A stretch of 64,000 nt of DNA, from positions 4,340,001 through 4,404,000 of the forward strand of contig NC_013729.1 in assembly GCF_000024345.1 (NCBI RefSeq), in the 5' to 3' direction. The notes under the pieces are model-generated. The model had not been told where the DNA came from and searched no databases. It saw nothing but the letters and a program-made list of their open reading frames with translations. A program made the translations under genes and the position numbers. Below, piece after piece: positions 41,575 to 50,672 of the stretch. The stretch comes from Kribbella flavida DSM 17836. Lineage in GTDB: Bacteria > Actinomycetota > Actinomycetes > Propionibacteriales > Kribbellaceae. Numbering within the stretch: the first letter of the stretch is position 1; each line of letters opens with the position of its first letter.

Positions 41575-42807
41575 TTACCGACCTCGGCCTTGCGGGTGTT
41601 CGACCTCGGCGGCCACGTGGAGCCGGTCCGACGTCGCAGCGAGATCCTGGACGAACTCCTCGCGCGGGGATGACCCTGAACAGGCCCACGTCACGAGCGC
41701 CGCGGCCAGCAGATGGACGGCCGCCAACGCCAGGCCGAGGACGGGGTGCCGGGTGGCGACCGCCCCGCCCGCGGTCGCGCCGGCGAACAACATGAACAGG
41801 TACACGGCCGGTCCGTACGCGCCGCTGGGGTCCGCCGCCGCGACGCGATCCATCAACGCCGGGATCACCATCGCCGCCCCGAGCGAGCCGACCCAGACGG
41901 CGATCACCAGTCCGCCGACGGGCGCGCCGAGAACCCAGCCAGCACAGGCGGCGAGATCACCCACCGCGCACGTCGCCAACCCGACCAGCAGCACCCTTCG
42001 GCCACCGAAGCGCGTCACTGCTTTGCCGAAGTACCAGGCCAGCAGGAGTGCCGGTGCACAGGCCCATCGCACCCGCTGCAGTTCCACGGCATCCAGTTGC
42101 GGCGTCAGGGCCAGCGCGCCGTACAGGGCGACCAGGCCACCGAGTGCCGTGGCGCTGACCGCCGAGATCACCCGCAGGTCTGGTCCCACCGCCAGCCGTA
42201 ACAGCATCGCGTAGCCGACGAGCCGCGGACGAGAAGCCTGCTCCTTGGGCAGGCAGGCTGTGATCGCCAAGGCCGCGACCGCGTAGACCATCGCGAAGGC
42301 GCTGAGCACGCCACGCCAGCCGACCAGTTCCGCGCCTTGTTGCCCGACGAGCTGCGCGACGACCACGGCCGACAGGTAGCAGGTCCCGATCAGCCCCGCG
42401 GCCCGGCCGCGCTGCGTCGGGGCGACGTTCCTGCCGAGGTGGCTGACGACCGCCGGTGTGTAGGCGGACGCAGCTACCCCTTGGACGACCCGAGCGACCA
42501 CCAGCATCCAGCCGGTCGGTGCAAAAGCGGCCAGCAGCGTCGCGCCGGCGAGCGCTGCCAGGGACCAGACCATGACCAGCCGGGCCGGTCGATGACCGAT
42601 CAGCGGAGCAAGCAGCAGGAAGCCGGCGGCGTACGACGCGCCGAAGGCGACCGCGAGGACCGGCACACCGCCCAGCTCGGGGAAGGTGTGCGCCACCTCC
42701 GGCGCCAACGGCGTCGAGACGTACAACTGACCGACCACGGCGGTGCCGGTGATCGCGAGCAGTCCGGCACCACGGGCGCTCTTCAGGGCAGGATCGACCA
42801 TGGACAC
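41575..42807 (-). CDS. MFS transporter (multidrug/arabinose efflux type)
   Basis: 410 residues with about 12 membrane segments. GASYAAGFLLLAPLIGHRPARLVMVW covers the loop 2-3 region in a degenerate form, and VVQGVAASAYTPAVVSHLGR is the TM4-5 segment typical of DHA1-type transporters such as the YgaY/NepI group. Substrate unknown. It is 81 bp downstream of an alpha/beta hydrolase gene on the same strand, so the two may share a transcript. Confidence 0.85.
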   Translation of the reverse strand: MSMVDPALKSARGAGLLAITGTAVVGQLYVSTPLAPEVAHTFPELGGVPVLAVAFGASYAAGFLLLAPLIGHRPARLVMVWSLAALAGATLLAAFAPTGWMLVVARVVQGVAASAYTPAVVSHLGRNVAPTQRGRAAGLIGTCYLSAVVVAQLVGQQGAELVGWRGVLSAFAMVYAVAALAITACLPKEQASRPRLVGYAMLLRLAVGPDLRVISAVSATALGGLVALYGALALTPQLDAVELQRVRWACAPALLLAWYFGKAVTRFGGRRVLLVGLATCAVGDLAACAGWVLGAPVGGLVIAVWVGSLGAAMVIPALMDRVAAADPSGAYGPAVYLFMLFAGATAGGAVATRHPVLGLALAAVHLLAAALVTWACSGSSPREEFVQDLAATSDRLHVAAEVEHPQGRGR

Positions 42808-42888
42808 CCTGCCAACCCTCGCCGAGACGGACGGTTCCGGGAAGTACGCACTTGCAGGTGCGCAGGCTGCGGCGGTGACGCGACGAAG

Positions 42889-43746
42889 CTATCCGCGGCC
42901 GGGATCCTGATCGCCTTCGAGCAGCCAGCGCAGGATCGCCGGGGTGGCCTCGAAGTGGCCCACGTGCCCGGCCTCCGGAGCCTGGACCAGCGTCGCGCTG
43001 CGGATGCGCCCGGCCAGCCAGATCGCGTGCGAGACCGGGATCACGGTGTCCAGGTCACCGTGCCACAGCGTCGCCGGCACGGTGATCGCCGCCGGGTCGA
43101 ACCCCCACGGCGTACCGAACAGGGCGAGCTCGTCGTCGATCCAGCCGTCCATGCCCGGGCGCAGCGCTTCCGCGAACGCGGCGGACAGCATTGCCTGGAC
43201 CTCGGGCCGCGTCAGCACCGCCCGCTCCGCCGGTGGGAGCAGCTTCGCCAGGTCCTCCGACTCCACGGTGGCCAGGTACTCCGCGAGCTGAGCGCGCCCC
43301 TGCCGGGCGGCGGCCGCGCTGCCGCGGTTGCCGTCCATCATTCCGGCCGTCCAGTCCAGTCCTTCGGCGTCGCACGGTGCCGGACTGGCCAGCGTGGCGA
43401 CCCGGGTGATCCGTGCGGGGTGCCGGGCCGCGAACGCCAGCGCGTGCGGGCCGCCGCCGGACACCCCGAACACGGGGAAACGGCCGAGGTCCAAGGCGTC
43501 GGCGATCGCCGCGATGTCGTCGGCGCCGTCGACTACGCGGCGCCCGGGATGCGGGGTGGAGTGCCCGAAGCCGGGCCGGTCGTAGGTGATGAGCCGCACG
43601 CCGAGCTCGGTGAACAAGCGGTCGTCCGGATAGCGCGCCAGCCGGCTCATCGGGCTGCCGTGCGCGTAGAGCACGGGCCTGCCGTCGGGCACGCCCCACT
43701 CCTCCACGGCAAGCGTCCGGCCGTCCTCGGTGATCACTGTCTGCAT
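42889..43746 (-). CDS. Alpha/beta hydrolase
   Basis: 285 residues from the ATG at 43746 (MQTVITEDGRT). The nucleophile elbow is GVSGGGPHA (Ser), the acid is in LWHGDLDTVIP (Asp), and the catalytic His is in GHVGHFEA. The oxyanion-hole segment is YAHGSPMSR and DRPGFGHSTP follows strand 4. It belongs to the broad esterase, lactonase and C-C hydrolase superfamily; no substrate can be named. The frame extends to 43887 but the added segment overlaps non-coding sequence. Confidence 0.87.
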   Translation of the reverse strand: MQTVITEDGRTLAVEEWGVPDGRPVLYAHGSPMSRLARYPDDRLFTELGVRLITYDRPGFGHSTPHPGRRVVDGADDIAAIADALDLGRFPVFGVSGGGPHALAFAARHPARITRVATLASPAPCDAEGLDWTAGMMDGNRGSAAAARQGRAQLAEYLATVESEDLAKLLPPAERAVLTRPEVQAMLSAAFAEALRPGMDGWIDDELALFGTPWGFDPAAITVPATLWHGDLDTVIPVSHAIWLAGRIRSATLVQAPEAGHVGHFEATPAILRWLLEGDQDPGRG

Positions 43747-43883
43747 GCCTGTCAACCTAGGTGCCCTGATGCCCGCCAGCCCGGCGATTAGCCGAGGGCA
43801 GACAACTTCAGCCGGCACCTCCGCAGCAGCAGCGGCCGCCACGTGCGACCACCAGCTGCCCCGGTCACCGTTGGGGGGTGTGG

Positions 43884-44843
43884 TCACTGCCCTGGGAAGG
43901 CATGGACGGATCGACCAGAGCCCGGCTGCGACGTATCGGGTTGGGCGAGGGCGCGCAGCCGCGGTTCACCGACCTGGGTCAGCATGTCCCGATGTACCGG
44001 CTTCCACCCCAGTTCGGCGCGGCTGCGAGGGTCGCGCGAGCGGCTGGACGCGGAGTAGATCATCGTTGCTTCGGGCCCGAACATCTCGTCGGCCTCCTCG
44101 ATGGCCAAGCTGCGGGTCTGCACGCCGAGGTCTCGGGCCACGGACTCGGCGATCCACCGCCACGGGATCTCACCGCCGGCGGCGTGGTACAGAGCCCCGG
44201 GTGCACCCTTCTCGATCGCCAACGAGTACAGCCGCGCCAGGTCGGCGCTGTGAACGTTGGAGTAGGCCGCCAAACCGGGGCCCACGTAACAGGCCGCTCC
44301 GGTAGTGGCGACGGTGCGGTACACCCGGGCGACTTGGCCGTTGTCCCCCGGACCCCAGATGACCGGAGGCCGCACCACCATGCTGCGCACACCGCGGTCT
44401 GTCGCGGCGCGCACGGCGCGTTCGGCCTCGACTCGGTCGGCCATCAGCGCACTCGGCTCGAACGGGTCGTCCTCGGCCAGGACCTCTGAACTCCATTCGC
44501 CGCGGTTGTCCTTCATGAACACCCCGCTGCCCGAGGTGAACAGCAGCGTCTTGCCCGTTCCCGCCAACGCGCTGCTCAGCTGTTCGACGACCCAGGGTTC
44601 GCGTTCGAAGGCGACCTGCGCGGCGTAGATCACCACGTCGCTCTCGCGCACCGCTGTCAGCAGTGAGTCGATGGCGTCGTCGAGGTCGCCGATGACCGGT
44701 GCGATGCCGTCGGCGGCGAGTGCGGCGCCCGCCTCGTGCGACCGGGCCGACCCCGACACCTGGTGGCCCTCACTGACGAAGTGCCGTGCGAGCACGCCAC
44801 CGAAGTAACCGGTGGCGCCGATCACGAAGACCTTCTGGGACAT
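43884..44843 (-). CDS. NAD(P)-dependent epimerase/dehydratase family protein (extended SDR-like)
   Basis: 319 residues. I chose the ATG at 44843 (MSQKVFVIG) because AAAGG lies 6 bases upstream; the ATG two codons earlier would abut the site. The Rossmann motif is VIGATGYFGGVLARHF. The strand-4 region reads VVIYAAQVAFE, and there is no YxxxK at the usual place, so it may be an atypical SDR. It is 43 bp downstream of another such reductase, in the row 46746-43884. Confidence 0.82.
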   Translation of the reverse strand: MSQKVFVIGATGYFGGVLARHFVSEGHQVSGSARSHEAGAALAADGIAPVIGDLDDAIDSLLTAVRESDVVIYAAQVAFEREPWVVEQLSSALAGTGKTLLFTSGSGVFMKDNRGEWSSEVLAEDDPFEPSALMADRVEAERAVRAATDRGVRSMVVRPPVIWGPGDNGQVARVYRTVATTGAACYVGPGLAAYSNVHSADLARLYSLAIEKGAPGALYHAAGGEIPWRWIAESVARDLGVQTRSLAIEEADEMFGPEATMIYSASSRSRDPRSRAELGWKPVHRDMLTQVGEPRLRALAQPDTSQPGSGRSVHAFPGQ

Positions 44844-44886
44844 GGACATCCTTTCGAACCGAGGACTGGTTGAGCGGTCGAGCAGG

Positions 44887-45804
44887 TCAGACCGGGGTGC
44901 GTGACACTTCGGCGACAAGGTCGAGGTGCTGAGGTGACCACCCGAGGACGCGACGGGCCTTGCCGCCCGAAGACTGGCTGTTCGCGGCCCAGTAGTGCGC
45001 CATCGCGGGCATGCCCAAGGCTTCTTCCAGCTCGGCCAGATCCAGCGCGGTGGTCTTGCCGCCCAAACCCATGCCGTGGCTGATAGCGGTAGCGATGTCC
45101 CCGGTGCGGAGGCCGGTTTGCGCCCCGGCGTGGAACAGCTCCCCGCCGGGGGCCTTCTCGACGGCCAGGACGAACAGATCGGCGAGGTCGTCGACATGGA
45201 CGAAGCTCCACTGATTGAGTTCCGTGCCAACGGCGTACGGCACCGCGCCCAACCGTTGTGCGGCGGCGCGCAGCATCCAGAACACCATCTCGCCGTCACC
45301 TCGCCCGTAGACGTTGGGTGGACGCAGCACAACCCCGCGCAGCCCTGGTGCGGTGAGCACGGCCCGCTCCACGTCGAGCCGCATCTGCAGCGCTTTGACC
45401 GCAGGGTTCTCCGCCGGGGCGATGGGGGTGTCTTCGTCGTAGACGACGTCACCGGTGTTTCCCAGTACGCCCGTACCGCTGGTGAGGACGAGCGGTTTGC
45501 CGCTGCCCTGCAGTCCGGCGATCAGGGCGTCGACTGCCTTGGCTTCACCTGCGTTGGCTACCGAGAAGTCGCCGCTGCTGGTGTCGAACGCGGTATGGAT
45601 GGTCCCGTCAGCCGCTCGGGCTGCGATGGTGAGGGTGTCGGGCTGGTTGACGTCGCCGCGGTAGGGCGTGATGCCCCGGTCGGCGAGCGTGTCGGCGGAT
45701 TCGTCGGATCGGGCGAGCCCGACGATCTCATGCCCGGCGTGCAGCAGTTTCTCGGCGATCACGCTACCGATGTATCCGGTGGCACCGGTCAGGAAGATCT
45801 TCAT
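44887..45804 (-). CDS. NAD-dependent epimerase/dehydratase family protein (extended SDR)
   Basis: 305 residues from the ATG at 45804, preceded by GAGGAG. N-terminal FLTGATGYIGSVIAEKLL binds the dinucleotide; RGDVNQPDTL, LVLTSGTGVLGNTG, RPPNVYGRGDG and SFVHVDDLADLFVLA are typical of the extended/atypical SDR group acting on nucleotide sugars, terpenoids or flavonoid-like ketones. The active-site Tyr-x3-Lys is not evident. It is a paralogue in layout of the next gene downstream; both lie in a reductase row opposite a TetR regulator. Confidence 0.87.
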   Translation of the reverse strand: MKIFLTGATGYIGSVIAEKLLHAGHEIVGLARSDESADTLADRGITPYRGDVNQPDTLTIAARAADGTIHTAFDTSSGDFSVANAGEAKAVDALIAGLQGSGKPLVLTSGTGVLGNTGDVVYDEDTPIAPAENPAVKALQMRLDVERAVLTAPGLRGVVLRPPNVYGRGDGEMVFWMLRAAAQRLGAVPYAVGTELNQWSFVHVDDLADLFVLAVEKAPGGELFHAGAQTGLRTGDIATAISHGMGLGGKTTALDLAELEEALGMPAMAHYWAANSQSSGGKARRVLGWSPQHLDLVAEVSRTPV

Positions 45805-45999
45805 GCTTCTCCTCGAAGGTGTTGTGGCGGCCAGTCGTCGGACCCGCTCCGCGGCGGCGGGCGACCCTGCGACGCCCTTCACCTTCTTTGTCTCGGGGTT
45901 GTCCGTGCCGCGGCGCTCAGATGGTTGCGGGAGGCCGGGCGTTCGATCACCGTGCCCTCGGACACGATCAGCCCACCTGTGCCTTGAGCCCGGTCGGGG

Positions 46000-46746
46000 C
46001 TAGCGGGATCCGCCGCTGGCCAGCAGCCGCTCGCCGGTGAGCCACCGGGCGTCGTCGGAGGCCAGGAAGACGGCGATGTCGGCGATGTCGTCGGGCTGGC
46101 CGATGCGACCCAGTGGCGTCTGGGACACCGCCAACTGTTCGATCTCCGAGCCGACGAAGCCCTTGGCGCGGTTGCCTTCGGTGTCGACCATTCCGGGGAG
46201 CAGGGCGTTGACCCTGATCTTGCGGGGACCCAGTTCGTTGGCCAGCACGCTGGTGATACCTTCCAACGCCCCCTTGGTGCCGGTGTAGATGACCGAACCG
46301 GGCGGGTGCACGCTGGTGGCGCTGGAGGAGATGTTGATGATGCTGGCGCCTTCGCCGAGGTGGTCGAGCGCTGCTTGGGTGACCAGCAGGGACCCCAGCA
46401 CGTTCACGTCGAACGACCGGCGGTAGAGGTCCTCGGTGACGTCCTCCACCTTCACGATGTCCCAGATGCCGGAGTTGTTCACCACCACGTCGAGGCGGCC
46501 GAACTGGTTGACCGCGGCATCGACCAGTCCCCGGGCCTGGTCGGCCTGCGAGACATCGCCGCCTACGGCGATGGCTTCGCCGCCGGCTGCAGTGATCGCC
46601 TGGACCACGGCATCGGCGCCTTCCTTGCTCGAGGAGTAGTTCACCACCACTCGCGCACCGGCCGCCGCGAACGCCTTGGCGATCGCCGCGCCGATTCCCT
46701 TGGAGGAACCGGTGACGATGGCGACTTTTCCTGTCAGATCAGACAT
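46000..46746 (-). CDS. Classical SDR oxidoreductase (3-oxoacyl-ACP reductase-like)
   Basis: 248 residues. Cofactor motif TGSSKGIGAAIAKAF (residues ~12-26), NNSGIWD, active-site Ser in INISSSATS, and the catalytic YTGTK (Tyr-x3-Lys). The C-terminal WLTGERLLASGG is the FabG-type end. It reduces ketones or oxidises alcohols with NADP(H). It is in the same direction as the two epimerase-like genes and the LLM gene, probably one TetR-controlled transcript or two close ones. Confidence 0.92.
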   Translation of the reverse strand: MSDLTGKVAIVTGSSKGIGAAIAKAFAAAGARVVVNYSSSKEGADAVVQAITAAGGEAIAVGGDVSQADQARGLVDAAVNQFGRLDVVVNNSGIWDIVKVEDVTEDLYRRSFDVNVLGSLLVTQAALDHLGEGASIINISSSATSVHPPGSVIYTGTKGALEGITSVLANELGPRKIRVNALLPGMVDTEGNRAKGFVGSEIEQLAVSQTPLGRIGQPDDIADIAVFLASDDARWLTGERLLASGGSR

Positions 46747-46884
46747 GTCGAACCTTTTCTGTGAGCACTACTGCTGGTTGTGGTGGAGTGGGGGCGGCTG
46801 GGTGCGCGAAACGGACCAGGCGTACGACACCTTGCGCAGTGGTCTCCCCGCGCGAAGCACCTCGAGGCCGGCCGGACCGCGCGT

Positions 46885-47796
46885 TCAGTCGGGCTTGGCG
46901 GCCATCAGGGGTTCCAACAAGCGAAGCTGGACTTCGTAGGGAACGTGGCCCGAGGTGAGATCCCACATGATGTGGTCGATGCCCAGGTCGACGGCACGCC
47001 GGAAATCAGCCTTGACCTGATCCACGGACCCGGACAAGGGCGTGCGGTCGGCGTCGTCGAGCGGGGTCTCGGTGATGGCGTTGTTGACCCGGACGATGAC
47101 CGGACCGGGCCGGCTACCGGCCGGGGTCGATTCCCGGAAGAGCGCGAGCTGGTGTTCGAAGGAACTCCAGTCGTAGATCAGTGGGTGCAGGCCGAGTCCC
47201 ATCCGGCCGGCGCGCTCGACGGGCGCCTCCGATTGCGGCAGGACTCCGATGAGGATCGGCAACCCGTCCGGCTGCAACGGCTTCACGCCCACCTCGGAAG
47301 GCGGAATGCGGTAGAAGCGTCCTTGGAAACTGACCGGGTCAGGGCCCCAGGCCGCGTGCAGCGCTTCGATGAATTCGGCGAAACCGTTGCCGCGACGCCG
47401 CATCGAGACATTGGCCGTTTCGAACTCGTCGGCCGACCACCCCTGGCCGAGACCGGCGAGCAGTCGTCCGCCGCTGAAGTGGTCCAGTGTCGCGAGCCGC
47501 CTGGCGAGCACGACGGGCACGTGGAACAGGGCGTCGATGACGCTGGTGCCGAGGCTGATGGTGGTGGTGTGGGCGGCGACGTACGTCAGTGTCTCGATCG
47601 GGTCGAAGACCTTGGCGTAGTACTGCGGCGGGCGCATGCCTTCCCACGGCGCATTCTTCGGCTCCAGCGGACGGAGCAGGCGCTCCAGCGCCCACAACGA
47701 GTCATATCCCAGAGCTTCGGCTCGCTGGGCGAACGCGACGAGCCGGTCCGGTCGGGCTTCATCGCTGTAGTGGGGCAGACCCAAACCCAGTTTCAC
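46885..47796 (-). CDS. LLM-class flavin/F420-dependent oxidoreductase
   Basis: 303 residues from the GTG at 47796, preceded by GGAG. Luciferase-like TIM barrel: LGLGLPHYSDEARPDRLVAF, EALGYDSLWALERLL, TISLGTSVIDALFHVPVVLARRLATLDHFSGGRLLAGLGQGW in parts, and AGRMGLGLHPLI. The SGGRLxxGLGxGW segment is typical of the F420-dependent subgroup in actinomycetes. It is divergent from the TetR gene at 48058, which carries two palindromes in the spacer, and is the probable first gene of the regulated reductase row. Confidence 0.9.
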   Translation of the reverse strand: MKLGLGLPHYSDEARPDRLVAFAQRAEALGYDSLWALERLLRPLEPKNAPWEGMRPPQYYAKVFDPIETLTYVAAHTTTISLGTSVIDALFHVPVVLARRLATLDHFSGGRLLAGLGQGWSADEFETANVSMRRRGNGFAEFIEALHAAWGPDPVSFQGRFYRIPPSEVGVKPLQPDGLPILIGVLPQSEAPVERAGRMGLGLHPLIYDWSSFEHQLALFRESTPAGSRPGPVIVRVNNAITETPLDDADRTPLSGSVDQVKADFRRAVDLGIDHIMWDLTSGHVPYEVQLRLLEPLMAAKPD

Positions 47797-48057
47797 AGGA
47801 GATCTCCATTCTTGCCTGGGACACGTGCTTCTCAGGCCTGTTCGGTTCGAGTCAGGAGAAGAACCGGGACCACGCACCAGTCGCCTGGGGCAATCGGCGC
47901 GACACCGATTGCCTTCCTCACGATCCGGCTACCCGCGATCAACCGGTTCATCCCGCCGCTGATCGCGGCCGGCATCGACACATCGACTTTCTGGGTTGCT
48001 GAACCCAATTTACTGTACAGCTTTGGGTCGCGCAACCCAGTCCGGTAGAGTGGCGAC
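47797..48057. promoter_or_regulatory. Divergent LLM/TetR control region with two TetR-type palindromes
   Basis: GGGTTGCTGAACCC (47993-48006) and GGGTCGCGCAACCC (48025-48038) are two matching inverted repeats 32 bp apart, immediately before the TetR start. Both carry GGGT at the left and AACCC at the right. The remaining bases up to the LLM gene hold no gene that I can defend. Confidence 0.65.
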
Positions 48058-48654
48058 GTGGCACTGACGCGCAAAGGCCAGGCGACCCGGGAGCGCATCC
48101 TGGACGCGGCGACCGAACTCATCGCCCGGCAAGGCGTAGCCGGCACCAGCACCGAAGACGTGCGCAAGGCGGCCGGCATCGGAGGCTCGCAGCTGTACCA
48201 CTACTTCGACAGCAAGCAGGCCTTGATCCGGGCGGTCATCACCCGTCAGGCCGAGGCACCGCTCGTGCCCGGTCAGCCGCTCATGGGCGCCCTGGACAGC
48301 TTCGACGCCCTGCAAGCCTGGGCCGACGCCGCGGTCGAAAGCCAGAAGCCCGGCCGTGGCCGCGGAGACTGCACGCTGGCCTCCCTGGCCGGCGAGCTGG
48401 GTCCCACCGACGATGAGACCCGCCAGGACCTGTGCAATGCCTTCGAGCGCTGGCAGTCCCTGCTGAACGACGGCCTGCGCGCCATGCGCGAGCGAGGCGA
48501 CTTGCGTCCCGACGCCGACCTCGATGACCTCGCGATGGCGCTGCTGACCGCCCTCCAGGGTGGCACTCTGCTGAGTCAGACCCTCCGGACCACTCAGCCG
48601 ATGCGAGCCTCCATGAACGCAGCACTCGCCTACATCCACTCATTCGCGCCCTGA
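48058..48654 (+). CDS. TetR family transcriptional regulator
   Basis: 198 residues, GTG start. The N-terminal TetR helix-turn-helix (RERILDAATELIARQGVAGTS, then VRKAAGIGGSQLYHYFDSKQALIRAV) occupies residues ~8-55. The C-terminal domain (ERWQSLLNDGLRAM, DDLAMALLTALQGG, LRTTQPMRASMNAAL) resembles the LmrA/YxaF-type ligand domain. It is divergent from the LLM oxidoreductase and most likely represses itself and the reductase row until an aromatic or quinone-like ligand binds. Confidence 0.92.
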   Translation: MALTRKGQATRERILDAATELIARQGVAGTSTEDVRKAAGIGGSQLYHYFDSKQALIRAVITRQAEAPLVPGQPLMGALDSFDALQAWADAAVESQKPGRGRGDCTLASLAGELGPTDDETRQDLCNAFERWQSLLNDGLRAMRERGDLRPDADLDDLAMALLTALQGGTLLSQTLRTTQPMRASMNAALAYIHSFAP

Positions 48655-48961
48655 CGCTCGCAGTGCCGGCTGAATCCCGCGCGAGCGTCTCGATGCACAG
48701 CGACGGCACACTCTGCGTTCTTGACCACGGCGGTGTACTTGCCGGTGGCATCGGTCCTGGTTGAGCCGACCGTAGTCCACCCCGCGGTCGGTGACGTGCG
48801 CTGCTGGACGACCACCGGCTGGCTTCGTCCCGGCGGATCGCGGCGAAGGTCGACCGCGTCGCTGGCGGGGGCGCTCGGGGTTCGGCGGGACTGCAGGAAT
48901 GCAGCGGCCGGGCACGCGGTTGATGGCCAACGGTGGCTACCGTCTGAGGAGAGGATCGTTC
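48655..48961 (-). pseudogene. Intergenic stretch with a surface-protein Ig-like repeat remnant
   Basis: On the minus strand at about 48690-48815 the frame reads VVVQQRTSPTAGWTTVGSTR and TDATGKYTAVVKN, the pattern of Ig-like repeats in secreted actinobacterial proteins. There is no start, signal or anchor, so it is a fragment. The rest of the stretch is the upstream region of the gene at 48962 and I see nothing else in it. Confidence 0.45.
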
Positions 48962-49867
48962 GTGCGCGCCATTCAGATCGACCGTTGTGGGGGACCTGAG
49001 GTACTGCGGATCCAGGACGTCGTGGAGCCCAGGGCGGCTGTCGGCGAGGTGCTGATCCGGGTGGTCGCGACCAGCATCAATCCGGTCGACGACAAGACGC
49101 GGTCCGGCGCCATCGGAGCGGGGACCCCACCGCTGCCGACCACCCTCGGCTGGGATCTGGCGGGGATCGTGCTCGACGGCGGGACCAGCGGCCTGGAGAT
49201 GGGCGCCCGGGTCATCGCTATGTCACGCCACCTGGACACCGGTCGCGGCACCTGGGCCGACCTGGTCGCTCTGCCTGCCGGCTCGGTGGCCCGGGCACCG
49301 GAGTCGGTCAGCCTGGTCGAGGCATCCACTCTGCCGCTCCCGGGGCTGACCGCCCTCCAGACGCTGGACTGGCTGGCGCTGACACCAGGCGAGCGCCTGC
49401 TGGTAGCCGGCGCCGGTGGGGCCGTTGGCGGGCTCGCCCTGCAGCTTGCGGTGGCGCGCGGTGTCATGGTCGACGCGCTGGTCGCTCGAGACACCCACCT
49501 CGACTTCGCCAAGCACCACGGTGCGGACATCGCCACCACCGAACCAGCCGCGCTGACAGACCGGCAGTACGACGCCGTCTTCGACACCTTCGGCGCCTTC
49601 GTCACCGACGCGGTGGCGGACGGTGGCCGGTATGCGTCCGTCGCCACGCAGGCCGGACCGGTCCCTGACCTGTCCGCCCGTGGCATCCGGACCACGGTCA
49701 ACCAGGTCCGCGAGGACGGCGCCGGACTGAGCGAGCTGGCGGCGTACGTCGACCAGGGTGCGGTTTCACCGCGGGTGGATTCCACCTTCGGACTGCACGA
49801 CATCCAGCTCGCACACCACCGTTTCGGCCAAGGCGGCCTGGAAGGAAAAGTCACCGTGACCTTCTGA
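48962..49867 (+). CDS. NADP-dependent quinone oxidoreductase / zinc-type alcohol dehydrogenase-like MDR protein
   Basis: 301 residues from the GTG at 48962 (VRAIQIDRCGGPEVLR), which follows GAGGAGAGGA. It has a GroES-like N-terminal domain (GEVLIRVVATSINPVDDKTR, GWDLAGIVLDGG) and a Rossmann domain (LVAGAGGAVGGLALQLA). The catalytic zinc ligands of alcohol dehydrogenases are absent, so it is of the quinone oxidoreductase/enoyl reductase kind. Stands alone before a convergent MarR gene. Confidence 0.88.
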   Translation: MRAIQIDRCGGPEVLRIQDVVEPRAAVGEVLIRVVATSINPVDDKTRSGAIGAGTPPLPTTLGWDLAGIVLDGGTSGLEMGARVIAMSRHLDTGRGTWADLVALPAGSVARAPESVSLVEASTLPLPGLTALQTLDWLALTPGERLLVAGAGGAVGGLALQLAVARGVMVDALVARDTHLDFAKHHGADIATTEPAALTDRQYDAVFDTFGAFVTDAVADGGRYASVATQAGPVPDLSARGIRTTVNQVREDGAGLSELAAYVDQGAVSPRVDSTFGLHDIQLAHHRFGQGGLEGKVTVTF

Positions 49868-49913
49868 CCCGCACACCCGGACCACTTCGGCCCCGGCCTC
49901 GAGCCTTCCCCCG

Positions 49914-50426
49914 TCAGACCGAACCCCGGCCGGTCCCCCGAGAACGGCCCTGGGGTCCGCCGGCTCCCGACGCGGGCGCGCTGCCGAACACCCTCTCGCC
50001 CTCGGTGGCGAAGCGCGGCAGCAGCAGCCCGAACATCGCTCGCTCCTCGCGCGTCCAGTCGGCGCAGATGCGCCGGATCAACGCCCGGTTGCGCGCCCGC
50101 AGGTCGTCGAGAAAGCCCTGGGCCATCGGAGTCAGGGTCACCACCATCGCGCGCCGGTCTCGCTCGTCGGGCTGCCGGTCAACCAGACCGCGGGACTCCA
50201 GCTCGTCGAGGTGACGCGTCACCGTGGTCCGGTCCAGGCCGAGCTCCTCGGCGAGCTGCGACACCCGAAGCGGTCCGGCCCGGTGCAGGACGAACAACGG
50301 CGAGGCGGTGCCCCGGCGCAGCCCGGGCGAGATGCTGCCGGCGACCCGCTCGAAAAAGCTCTCCGTCGTCCGCGTGAGCGACGCCATCGCATCGAAGACC
50401 TGGTTCTCGAGTGTCTGTCGTGTCAC
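49914..50426 (-). CDS. MarR family transcriptional regulator
   Basis: 170 residues, GTG start after GGAG. A winged helix with LRVSQLAEELGLDRTTVTRHLDELESRG and the wing DRQPDERDRRAMVVTLT (residues ~50-100) is typical MarR. It is divergent from the P450 operon; three copies of a TACGTGTA motif lie in the 246-bp spacer. MarR proteins usually release DNA when a phenolic ligand binds, so substrate-induced expression of the P450 system is a reasonable inference. Confidence 0.92.
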   Translation of the reverse strand: MTRQTLENQVFDAMASLTRTTESFFERVAGSISPGLRRGTASPLFVLHRAGPLRVSQLAEELGLDRTTVTRHLDELESRGLVDRQPDERDRRAMVVTLTPMAQGFLDDLRARNRALIRRICADWTREERAMFGLLLPRFATEGERVFGSAPASGAGGPQGRSRGTGRGSV

Positions 50427-50465
50427 AGGCCCGCTCCGCTCGTCCGTTCCGGCTGTCGGTGCGAA

Positions 50466-50587
50466 TTTACGTGTACATGGCTTCCTAAAACAACCCGTCC
50501 GACCTCCGCCACAACGCCCGGCCGGCTGGCGGTGCGCCGGTGGACGGTCGAGAAGATACGTGTAGACGGCAGCATAATTTACGTGTA
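50466..50587. promoter_or_regulatory. Triple TACGTGTA motif in the MarR/P450 spacer
   Basis: TTTACGTGTAC at 50466-50476, TACGTGTA at 50557-50564 and TTTACGTGTA ending at 50587. The last two are 23 bp apart. They sit between the divergent starts and are candidate MarR sites. Confidence 0.5.
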
Positions 50588-50672
50588 GCCTGCCTCATAT
50601 CTTAACGGCGAGCGGCGCCGGAGACCATGCCTGAGCGCACCGCCACCCACACCCTCACGGAAGGCACCGCAC

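Noticed and set aside
47820..48002. Coding-like frames on both strands between the LLM and TetR genes
   Set aside because: Readable hydrophobic segments appear on both strands but neither has a start, ribosome-binding site or recognisable domain, and the operators overlap the end.
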